This document shows positions 28,776-35,070 of a DNA stretch of 35,070 bases, in pieces. Position 1 is the first letter of the stretch, and every line of letters starts with the position of its first letter. The DNA lies in IMG/VR virus record IMGVR_UViG_3300042321_000390, positions 1-35,070 of that record; one strand, given 5' to 3'. This stretch comes from a virus. The translations under genes were made by a program, and so were the position numbers. The notes beneath the pieces are model-generated. The model had not been told where the DNA came from, ran no database searches, and worked only from the letters and a program-made list of their open reading frames with translations.

Positions 28776-29038
28776 AACTATACACAGAAGAACAAATAAA
28801 GTATTTCTTTGAATGTGGTAGAAATTACCAAAATAACGCAGAAATTACTTTTCGAGTAGCGCGAGATGAAATGCCTACTAAACCCATTGAACTGCCAACG
28901 GACGAGGAGATAGGGAAAGGCAGAGATGAACACATACCCATTAATGAAATTGATATGTGGTCGGAGAGATTATATTTTACCCTTGGTGCAAAATGGATGC
29001 GTGACAAAATACAAGGAAACCAAACCATAGAGCCATGA
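28772..29038 (+). CDS. Hypothetical phage protein
   Basis: 88 residues (MKLYTEEQIKYFFECGRNYQNNAEITFRVARDEMPTKPIELPTDEEIGKGRDEHIPINEIDMWSERLYFTLGAKWMRDKIQG). The arrangement of TEEQ, PIELPTDEEI and GAKWMRDKI is a common small-phage-protein pattern without known function. Clearly A+T-richer than both neighbours, so probably cargo. Overlaps both neighbours by 4 bases. Confidence 0.6.
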   Translation: MKLYTEEQIKYFFECGRNYQNNAEITFRVARDEMPTKPIELPTDEEIGKGRDEHIPINEIDMWSERLYFTLGAKWMRDKIQGNQTIEP

Positions 29039-29694
29039 AACTCATCCACTATTACCACATTTATTGCGGCGGCGGCGGCCAATGGCAACTCATCATGCAC
29101 CAACACATGATGGCCCTGTGCAATTACGGGCTGATAGAACAACTGGACGAAATCCGTGTGGGCATCGTTGGCCCACCCGACCAGCGGAAGGTCGTGAAAG
29201 AAATCTTGGACAACTCGCTCGTGGCGGCAAAGATTAAGGTGGTGGTCACCCGAACCAACGCTTGGGAGCAAGCAACCCTCACCGAGATGTACAAGGCGAG
29301 CCAAACCGAGGATGCGGCGTATTTGTACGGGCATACGAAGGGGTCCGCTGACCCGTCGCTTGTGAAGCAGATGTGGTGCAGGTCCATGATTTTCTTCAAC
29401 ATCGTCGCTTGGGAACGCTCCCTTGCGGAACTGGAGAAAGTGGACTGCGTGGGAACCCATTGGCTCACCACCGAGCAGTTCCCCCAAATTGCGGACCAAA
29501 ACAACCCCGACGGCTACCCATATTTCGCAGGGAACTTTTGGTGGGCCAAGTCAAGCCATGTTCGGGAACTCGGTGAACCGCTCCGAGAACATCGCTACCA
29601 AGCCGAAACTTGGATTGGCAAGCGGGAAGGCATGACCGTGTACGACCCCAATCCAGGCTGGCCCGACCCAAGCAAATTTGTCATCACATTCTAA
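29035..29694 (+). CDS. Glycosyltransferase-like protein
   Basis: 219 residues. IHYYHIYCGGGGQWQLIMHQHM at the N-terminus, YLYGHTKGSADPS near residue 97 and PYFAGNFWWAKSSHVREL near 165, then RYQAETWIG. The HTKG and GNFWWA motifs occur in capsule and lipopolysaccharide-related sugar transferases that lack a classical DxD. It forms a pair with the next gene, so both may modify one glycan on the virion or host surface. Confidence 0.6.
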   Translation: MKLIHYYHIYCGGGGQWQLIMHQHMMALCNYGLIEQLDEIRVGIVGPPDQRKVVKEILDNSLVAAKIKVVVTRTNAWEQATLTEMYKASQTEDAAYLYGHTKGSADPSLVKQMWCRSMIFFNIVAWERSLAELEKVDCVGTHWLTTEQFPQIADQNNPDGYPYFAGNFWWAKSSHVRELGEPLREHRYQAETWIGKREGMTVYDPNPGWPDPSKFVITF

Positions 29695-29696
29695 CC

Positions 29697-30431
29697 ATGA
29701 AACTGCTCGCCAATATCGCCTACCACCACCATCCGAACAGGGTGGAGAACTTGACCAAGGTCATTGAGGCCATCAAGTCCTACCCTGTGCAGTCGGACAT
29801 CTTCGTGGACACCAACGACCCCCAAGCAGCGCAAGAACTCGCTCACCTTCCCGTCACCTTCCACGCCCACACGGCGATGGGACACCCTTGGGAACTGACC
29901 AGCAAGCACCGCAACAGGATTGCAGAGGTGTACCAGCACTTTGACTGGGTGGCGTATTTCGAGGACGACATGATGCTTCCCAAAGAGGGTTTCGTCAACT
30001 TCACCAAGCAGTTTGATGCGATGTTTGAGGACAACTTGTACCCGTCCTTCACTCGGATTGAAACCTACCCCAATGTGGAAGGCGAATTTAGCCCCGACAT
30101 TACATTCAATCCTACACCGAATATGTGGAAGGAGTGGAACGGGAAGACCTACGCAAGCCTTCCGTTTTACATCAATTACCACGCTTTTTGGATGTTCAGC
30201 ACCAAGCGTCTTGCCGAGGTGTTGAGCCGCAACCCGCAAGCGTTGCAGGTTATACCGAACAACGGCCTCTACCGTGAATCCCTTGCCTCCCTACCCATTT
30301 GGTCCTTGGAACTGAAGCCCATGCTGGAGATGACCGAGCAGGGCGAACTTGCGGACCATTGCAAGGTCTATCACCTATCCAACAACTATCGGGACAACAG
30401 TAGGAACATCAAAGAAATCTTTAAGCGATGA
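29697..30431 (+). CDS. GT-A type glycosyltransferase
   Basis: 244 residues. Start at 29697 in TAACCATG (MKLLANIAYHHHPNRVENLTKVIEAI); an upstream in-frame start lies in the previous gene. FDWVAYFEDDMMLP near residue 87 gives the EDD (DxD-like) metal site of GT-A enzymes, and INYHAFWMFSTKRL follows later. The stop overlaps the methyltransferase start. Sugar donor and acceptor unknown. Confidence 0.65.
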   Translation: MKLLANIAYHHHPNRVENLTKVIEAIKSYPVQSDIFVDTNDPQAAQELAHLPVTFHAHTAMGHPWELTSKHRNRIAEVYQHFDWVAYFEDDMMLPKEGFVNFTKQFDAMFEDNLYPSFTRIETYPNVEGEFSPDITFNPTPNMWKEWNGKTYASLPFYINYHAFWMFSTKRLAEVLSRNPQALQVIPNNGLYRESLASLPIWSLELKPMLEMTEQGELADHCKVYHLSNNYRDNSRNIKEIFKR

Positions 30432-30979
30432 AACACGACCACATCTTCGGCTGGTCCAGCCCGCAGGAACAAGGCCAACTCCTTCAGTTCATCCTTGACA
30501 CCCTGCCCCCCAAGCCTCGCATCACTATGGCTGAAATCGGGGTTTACCTCGGACGAGGCACGGCCATCTTTGACGAGGTGTTTGTCAGCAGGGGGCAGAA
30601 CTACAAGTTGATAGCGGTGGACCATTTTGAGGGTTCGCCCGAACACAAGGCCAGCAACTCGGTTCCATCCTACGAAGTGTTCAAGCAGAACATGATTCCG
30701 ATATGCGACCAAGTTTGGGCCCACAACTGCGATTCCATCGCTGCATCCAAACTATTCAAGCAGGGCGAATTTGACATCGTTTACATCGATGCGGCCCACG
30801 AATACGAACCCGTGCTTGCGGACCTGGAGGCTTGGTTCCCGAAGGTCAAGCGGGGAGGGTTTATTTGCGGGGACGACTACACGGCGGGATGGCCAGGGGT
30901 TGTGAAGGCGGTGGGCGAATTCTTCGGGGGACGGCACGGCGTTGTCCCAGGCACGCAACAATGGTACTTCCAAAAATGA
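30428..30979 (+). CDS. Class I SAM-dependent methyltransferase
   Basis: 183 residues. Motif I AEIGVYLGRGTAIF (about 35-48), the acidic end of strand 2 in LIAVDHFEGSPEH, and IVYIDAAHEYEPVLADLEAWFPKVKRGGFICGDDY match the Methyltransf_24 type, whose members often methylate sugars or small molecules. Next to two glycosyltransferases, methylation of the transferred sugar is a reasonable inference. The stop overlaps the next ATG. Confidence 0.75.
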   Translation: MKHDHIFGWSSPQEQGQLLQFILDTLPPKPRITMAEIGVYLGRGTAIFDEVFVSRGQNYKLIAVDHFEGSPEHKASNSVPSYEVFKQNMIPICDQVWAHNCDSIAASKLFKQGEFDIVYIDAAHEYEPVLADLEAWFPKVKRGGFICGDDYTAGWPGVVKAVGEFFGGRHGVVPGTQQWYFQK

Positions 30980-31542
30980 AACTCCAAGACCTGACCATCG
31001 ACCAATTCCAACGCATCGCTGCGCTGGAGTTCTCGCCCGTGCTGACCGATTACGACAAGCGTGCAGGGGTCGTGGCGATAGTGGAGGGGGTAGATGTATC
31101 GCTCGTCCGAGAAATGCCCGCCAAGGGGCTGACAAAGCGTTACAAGACCATCATAGCGGAGTGGAACGAACTGCCGACCTTGGCTTATCGCAGGCGGTTC
31201 AAGGCGGGGGGCAAGTGGTGGATTCCGACGGTGTTCACAGACGAACTCACGGCGGGGCAGTTGATAGACCTAATGGACACCGATACCACCGACGAGAAGA
31301 AACTCGTCCAAAACCTGCACCGCATCATGGCTACCCTTTGCAGGGAGGGTGGGTTCCTTGGCTACTTCCCGAAGAAGTACGACGGGGCAAGCCACCAAGA
31401 GCGGGCCGAAATGTTCAAGTCCCACGCCAAAATTGGCGATGTTTGGGGGGTGGTCAGTTTTTTTTTGCTAAGTTCAGAATCCTACTTGAAAGTTTTGAGC
31501 GACTATTCCAAGCACCTGACGAAGGGAATGCAGGGCCAATAA
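30976..31542 (+). CDS. Tail assembly chaperone, short form
   Basis: 188 residues (MKLQDLTIDQFQRIAALEFSPVLTDYDKRAGVVAIVEGVD...). By position before the tail genes, and because of the slippery site near its 3' end, it corresponds to the lambda gpG class of chaperones that load the tape measure protein for tail tube assembly. Start ATG 30976 overlaps the methyltransferase stop. The zero-frame end after the slip site (LLSSESYLKVLSDYSKHLTKGMQGQ) is short and charged. Confidence 0.7.
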   Translation: MKLQDLTIDQFQRIAALEFSPVLTDYDKRAGVVAIVEGVDVSLVREMPAKGLTKRYKTIIAEWNELPTLAYRRRFKAGGKWWIPTVFTDELTAGQLIDLMDTDTTDEKKLVQNLHRIMATLCREGGFLGYFPKKYDGASHQERAEMFKSHAKIGDVWGVVSFFLLSSESYLKVLSDYSKHLTKGMQGQ

Positions 31543-31721
31543 CCAACCCGCTTGCTGGCTACGGTTGGCTGATGGTCGTGTGGAGGATGGCGAACAAGGA
31601 TGTGCTGAAATTTGATGCCATCTTCGCAATGAAAGCGGTGGAGTTCCTGAACTATGCCCTGCTGATACACGACATCTTGGAAGCCGAACGGATGGAAGCG
31701 GAGCGGATGCGGAGGCGGTAG
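30976..31721 (+). CDS. Tail assembly chaperone, -1 frameshift long form
   Basis: A -1 slip in the T run at 31458-31466 would join about 163 residues of the short form to an 85-residue extension (AKFRILLESFERLFQ, then PLAGYGWLMVVWRMANKDVLKF and AMKAVEFLNYALLIHDILEAER), about 248 residues in total. This is the gpG/gpG-T arrangement conserved in long-tailed phages. The extension has no good independent start, and its coding quality ends exactly with the next gene region, so translation by frameshift is the best explanation. Confidence 0.65.
31458..31466 (+). other. -1 ribosomal frameshift slippery site
   Basis: Nine T. In the zero frame they read agT TTT TTT TTG, so bases 31458-31464 fit the X XXY YYZ heptamer T TTT TTT. 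After a -1 shift the frame stays open to 31721. Confidence 0.65.
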
Positions 31722-31753
31722 GACACAATTTGCGAGGCTGGACATTTACCAGC

Positions 31754-32353
31754 ATGGAGTTTGATGTATTCGTAGGTGGTTCGGGCAAGAAACTGACCGA
31801 CATCCAAAAGCAAGCCTTGCCCGATTTCGGGGTAAATCTTGCGGAGGGGGCCATTGACAACAAGTCCTACGCCGTGGTCAAGAAATGGTTGGAAGGGGTC
31901 ATCACTTTGGCCAAGCAGAACCTCGCAAATTCAGGGGCTATTGCCAGCGATTCCTTATCTGCCAGCATTGACTTTGAACCCATCACGCTCACCGACACTT
32001 CCTTCGTTGTCGCTATTGTCGCCAACGATTACTGGAAATATGTGGACCTCGGTGTCAAGGGTGCGGTCAGCAGTAGTCGTGCCCCCAATAGCCCGTTTCA
32101 GTACAGGGACAAGCGGCCACCTATCCGTCCCATCCAAGAGTGGATTGCGTTTAAGAGCATCCAACTGGAAGGCCGTGACAAGGAGGCCGCCAACCGTTCC
32201 TTCGCTATAAACATCGCCAACAAGATTAGGCGGGAAGGCTTACGGGCCACCAACTTCATGTCCAACGCAGCCACCAAGGAAATGGTGGATGTGCTTACCG
32301 AAAACATAGCCGAAGTCCTCGGCAAGTCCATAAGCGTCGCAACCGTCCGATAA
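31754..32353 (+). CDS. Tail component (HK97 gp10-like)
   Basis: 199 residues from ATG 31754 (MEFDVFVGGSGKKLTDIQ). An N-terminal helix, then SFVVAIVANDYWKYVDLGVKGAVSSSRAPNSPFQYRDKRPPIRPIQEWIAFKSIQL: the YWKYVDLGVKG and PP-plus-terminal helix arrangement is typical of phage tail completion/joining proteins of the HK97 gp10 type. Located between the chaperone and the first large tail gene. The upstream 32 bases have no clear leader motif. Confidence 0.55.
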   Translation: MEFDVFVGGSGKKLTDIQKQALPDFGVNLAEGAIDNKSYAVVKKWLEGVITLAKQNLANSGAIASDSLSASIDFEPITLTDTSFVVAIVANDYWKYVDLGVKGAVSSSRAPNSPFQYRDKRPPIRPIQEWIAFKSIQLEGRDKEAANRSFAINIANKIRREGLRATNFMSNAATKEMVDVLTENIAEVLGKSISVATVR

Positions 32354-32356
32354 CCC

Positions 32357-33532
32357 ATGTCCATAACCGTCCTTTCGGGTTCGCCCCTCGTAGCGACCCC
32401 CGTTTACAACAAAATGCTCTACAAGGTCAGCGGCTCGCTGATTGCCCAGCCGAACTACCGCTATGTCTGCGATGTGAAGAACCCCGCAGGGACGACGCTG
32501 GCAAGGCTAAAGTGCGACAAACTGCCGACCACCAATTTCGGGTTCTTTGATGTGCAGAAGGTGGTTGAAACCCTCGTAGCCCCGACCGCCCCATCGCTGA
32601 CGCAGACGGGATTCGTGGACCATTCGGGGTTCTATTCGGGCTATCGGCTGGACTTCACGCAAGAGTACGGAAACACGCCCGTCGTCACGGGAGCGACCAC
32701 AACGGTCAGCGGGGTGATGGCCTTTGCGGGGAACTTGGAGCAGTTGGAACTTGCTGACTGGAGCCTAAGCCCGTACTTCCGCATCGGTAGCAGTTTTAAT
32801 TCCGTCCAACCGCTGACAACCCCCACGGCCTTCACGGTGTACCACGGGGGCAGCAACTTCCTTGCCATCAACGGGACCAAGTACACAACGGTATCGGCTA
32901 ACGATACTTGGCTCGTATCGGCACGGGTTGCTTACAAGTCCGTGAACTACGACTTCGCCGTCAGCCCAAGCCTATCGGGAACCACGGACTTCAATATCCA
33001 GCGTTTCGCTTGTGGCCCTGCAAATCTTTCGGGAACCATCACGGCATTGAGCGGAGCGGTGGAGGGCGATTCCTACACGGTGCAGTTCTTGGGGAATGCT
33101 GGCCTTGGGTCGGTGCAGACCACTTTCACCTTCGGCCCCTGCCAGCGGTTTGATTCCATCCCCGTCCACTTCGTCAACAAGTACGGTGGGATTGATTCGT
33201 ACACCTTCACGATGAAGAACAGGAAGCGGGCCAACATCCAGCGGGAGGTCTTCGGGTACAATTCCGATGTGTACGCCACGACCACCTACAACAAGGTTTG
33301 GGCGGGGTCGTTTGACTTTGTGTACGCTTTGAATAGCGATTGGCTGACGGATGCAGAATCCGAGTGGCTGATTGAAATGGTGCGGAGCGGGTATGTGTGG
33401 CTTGAACTTGGTGGCCAACTTGTGGAAGCGGTGGTCAATGCGAACCAGTATCAATTTGTAACCAGACGGAACGACCGCCTCACGCAGTTGCAGATTGAGG
33501 TAGCCGTAGCCTACGATAATAACATCCTATGA
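32357..33532 (+). CDS. Tail protein (complete copy)
   Basis: 391 residues (MSITVLSGSPLVATPVYNKMLYKVSGSLIAQPNYRYVCDV...). Beta-rich; the first 60 residues look like a repeated tail-protein barrel, followed by GFFDVQKVVETLV and a long region to NNIL at the C-terminus. The C-terminal ~178 residues are present a second time at the left end (1-536), nearly identical in protein but different at many silent sites. Start in TAACCCATG; the stop overlaps the next ATG (33529). Probably a distal tail or baseplate component that docks the protein encoded next. Confidence 0.75.
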   Translation: MSITVLSGSPLVATPVYNKMLYKVSGSLIAQPNYRYVCDVKNPAGTTLARLKCDKLPTTNFGFFDVQKVVETLVAPTAPSLTQTGFVDHSGFYSGYRLDFTQEYGNTPVVTGATTTVSGVMAFAGNLEQLELADWSLSPYFRIGSSFNSVQPLTTPTAFTVYHGGSNFLAINGTKYTTVSANDTWLVSARVAYKSVNYDFAVSPSLSGTTDFNIQRFACGPANLSGTITALSGAVEGDSYTVQFLGNAGLGSVQTTFTFGPCQRFDSIPVHFVNKYGGIDSYTFTMKNRKRANIQREVFGYNSDVYATTTYNKVWAGSFDFVYALNSDWLTDAESEWLIEMVRSGYVWLELGGQLVEAVVNANQYQFVTRRNDRLTQLQIEVAVAYDNNIL

Positions 33533-35070
33533 GCGTAACCCTCATAGCCTACCCGACGGCAACCTTCATCGACGACCTAACGGCGTGGAACAACTTCAAC
33601 ACCCGTGCGACTGCCGATGGAGCCGATGCGGTTGAAGCGGCCTGCTTTGACTGCCTCTACCTGCGCTTTGCGGGGCTGAATGCCATGCCTGAACTCGCCT
33701 ATGTGCTGGACACGATGGGCGGCACGGATATCGCCGTCACCTATTCCATCGGCGACATTGAAGATGTCACGAAGCAACGGGGGTCATTCTCAAAGACGAT
33801 AACCCTGCCGAACACCCCGACGAATCGGGCCTGCTTTGCGTATGCCTACAACATCCAATCCTTCGTGGGTGGATTCCAACCCAACAAGCGGATTCGTGCC
33901 GCCATGTGGGAAGACGGGGTCCAAGTGTTCAGCGGAGTGCTGCAACTGCTCTCCATGAGCAAAACCAAGGGAACCGTCACCTACGAGGTGGGGTTGTTCA
34001 CCGATAATGTGTCCCTGTTCAAAGCCATTGAAGGCAATATGCTCGTCAACACGGCGGGCGTTACAGGCATGAACCACACGCCCAATAGCGGCCATGTAAG
34101 CGGAACCTGGACGGCATCGGGTGCGTTGAGTAGCGGGTATGTTTACGGGGTGGTGGATGCGGCAGGGTTCACGGACATCTTGAACCAAGGGGGCGGTTGG
34201 TTCCAAGCCCCATGGTGGAGGCTCGGTCCCAGCATTTATGTCAAGAAGATGGTGGACCTCATCTTTGCCGAGGCGGGGTTTCGCTATTCCAGCACATTCT
34301 TCAATTCATCCTTCTTCAACAAGTTGGTGATGCCCTATGCGGCGGGAACCATGCCGATAAACCTATCGGGGTCCAATATTTTTGCAAGAGGTAGTGGGGC
34401 GAATTATTCTGCCGTAACGGGGTTCCTGCTTTTTCAAGACGATTCAACGCCTCCGCTTTATGATAGGCCAAACTATTGGGTCGCATCGTCAAGCACATTC
34501 GTGTCGCCAAATTTGACCACTCGGTGGAATATTAGGGTAAAATTAAAATTTACTTGGTCCGCACCTGGGACAAGGCTTCCTTTCGGTATATCGTTAAGAG
34601 ATACAACAAACAACCAAAATATAGCCCTCATACCAGCATTAAACAATGATGGCTCATGGAACTCAATCTTTACCAAGGATGCGTTTCAAGATGTGGTTTT
34701 TTCAAATATTTCAATTCGTGCGGGCATAAATGTTAGGCTCATAGTTGATTCGCAAGTGGCGAGTTTTGACCAGCAACCAAATTGCAGCATACAATTTGAG
34801 TGCCTTGAAAATTGGACCAATGTTGGCACGCTGGATATGCGGACGGCCCTGCCTGCCGATGTCAAGCAGTCGGACCTCCTGCAAGATTTGCAGAAGATGT
34901 TCAACCTGCAATTCATGCCCGACCCCCAAGACCCAAGGCTGATTTACATCGAGCCGTGGAAGGACTTCTATTCCAGCGGGTCGGTGGTGGATTGGTCGCA
35001 AAAGTCCGATGAGAACGCAGAGCAAGTGCTGACCAATGGCGACCCGAATGCCTACACCAATATCGTGTTC
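33529..35070 (+). CDS. Large tail protein, allele B (3' truncated by window edge)
   Basis: Open for 514 codons from ATG 33529 to the window end without stop. The first 286 residues match the protein at 533 with few changes (for example TATFIDDLTAW for TTSFINDLAAW). Residues 287 to about 433 form a different allele, then the sequence returns to near-identity at LDMRTALPADVKQSDLL. If the genome is circular, the missing part is represented by 2072-2899. Confidence 0.8.
   Translation, partial: MSVTLIAYPTATFIDDLTAWNNFNTRATADGADAVEAACFDCLYLRFAGLNAMPELAYVLDTMGGTDIAVTYSIGDIEDVTKQRGSFSKTITLPNTPTNRACFAYAYNIQSFVGGFQPNKRIRAAMWEDGVQVFSGVLQLLSMSKTKGTVTYEVGLFTDNVSLFKAIEGNMLVNTAGVTGMNHTPNSGHVSGTWTASGALSSGYVYGVVDAAGFTDILNQGGGWFQAPWWRLGPSIYVKKMVDLIFAEAGFRYSSTFFNSSFFNKLVMPYAAGTMPINLSGSNIFARGSGANYSAVTGFLLFQDDSTPPLYDRPNYWVASSSTFVSPNLTTRWNIRVKLKFTWSAPGTRLPFGISLRDTTNNQNIALIPALNNDGSWNSIFTKDAFQDVVFSNISIRAGINVRLIVDSQVASFDQQPNCSIQFECLENWTNVGTLDMRTALPADVKQSDLLQDLQKMFNLQFMPDPQDPRLIYIEPWKDFYSSGSVVDWSQKSDENAEQVLTNGDPNAYTNIVF
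34387..34827 (+). other. Variable domain, allele B of the large tail protein
   Basis: Replaces 1391-1828 of allele A, one codon longer overall. A+T-richer than the flanks. Shared anchors with A are few: DDST, YDR, YW, RWNI, CLEN. Confidence 0.8.

Larger units (their letters stand above)
32997..35070. repeat. Right terminal overlap, diverged copy of the left end
   Basis: Corresponds to bases 1-2071, with exact identity over the first 127 bases and one alternative allele of the variable tail domain. See the left copy for details. Confidence 0.9.

Noticed and set aside
34387-34827. Diversity-generating retroelement behind the variable domain
   Set aside because: No reverse transcriptase, no template repeat and no adenine-directed substitution pattern; the alleles differ along their whole length.

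Overview
The window is almost one complete genome of a small tailed bacteriophage (long-tail, siphovirus-like gene set) that infects a member of the Bacteroidota. The host call rests on three things: promoter boxes of the TAnnTTTG type, once with TTG 19 bp upstream; starts without Shine-Dalgarno sequences but with a recurring TAA-(n)CC-ATG context; and protein families typical of Bacteroidota phages (VirE/BT4734-type primase, DUF551, Rad52/22-like annealing protein). No integrase, transposase, CRISPR or defence island is visible. The last 2,074 bases (32997-35070) are a diverged second version of bases 1-2071. The window starts inside a gene whose full version lies at the end, and the gene cut off at the right end continues in frame into the left end. 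I read this as a roughly 33.0 kb circular or circularly permuted genome assembled from mixed strains, not as a tandem duplication.

Layout. 26864-28667: small and large terminase, with a promoter and a highly structured, partly tRNA-like RNA between them. 28677-30979: small genes, two glycosyltransferase-like proteins and a methyltransferase. 30976-33532 and 533-4557: tail genes, namely an assembly chaperone with a -1 frameshift site, a tail component, two large tail proteins and the tape measure. 4575-6766: head protease, scaffold and major capsid protein. 6830-9509: tail-tube-like protein, a third glycosyltransferase and two small structural proteins. 9506-14973: portal with a long C-terminal extension, connectors and an adhesin. 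14988-16827: holin, coiled-coil membrane protein, metallophosphoesterase and, on the opposite strand, an amidase endolysin. 17082-17240: divergent control region. 17241-19737: recombination and SSB-like genes. 19740-23742: primase/helicase, candidate origin and SF2 helicase. 23750-26864: VRR-NUC nuclease, many small genes, a DnaA-C-like protein and a sigma-like protein.

The most striking result is compositional. Read by eye, CCGG and ACGT are absent from about 31 kb but occur 18 and 7 times inside 19785-23361, exactly the primase-origin-helicase block. AGCT is absent from the whole window and GATC occurs only twice. The block therefore looks like a recently exchanged replication cassette in a genome shaped by restriction avoidance. 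Other points of note are a receptor-binding-like domain present as two very different alleles between near-identical flanks, a cloverleaf RNA upstream of terminase, and several promoters so close to start codons that leaderless mRNAs are likely.
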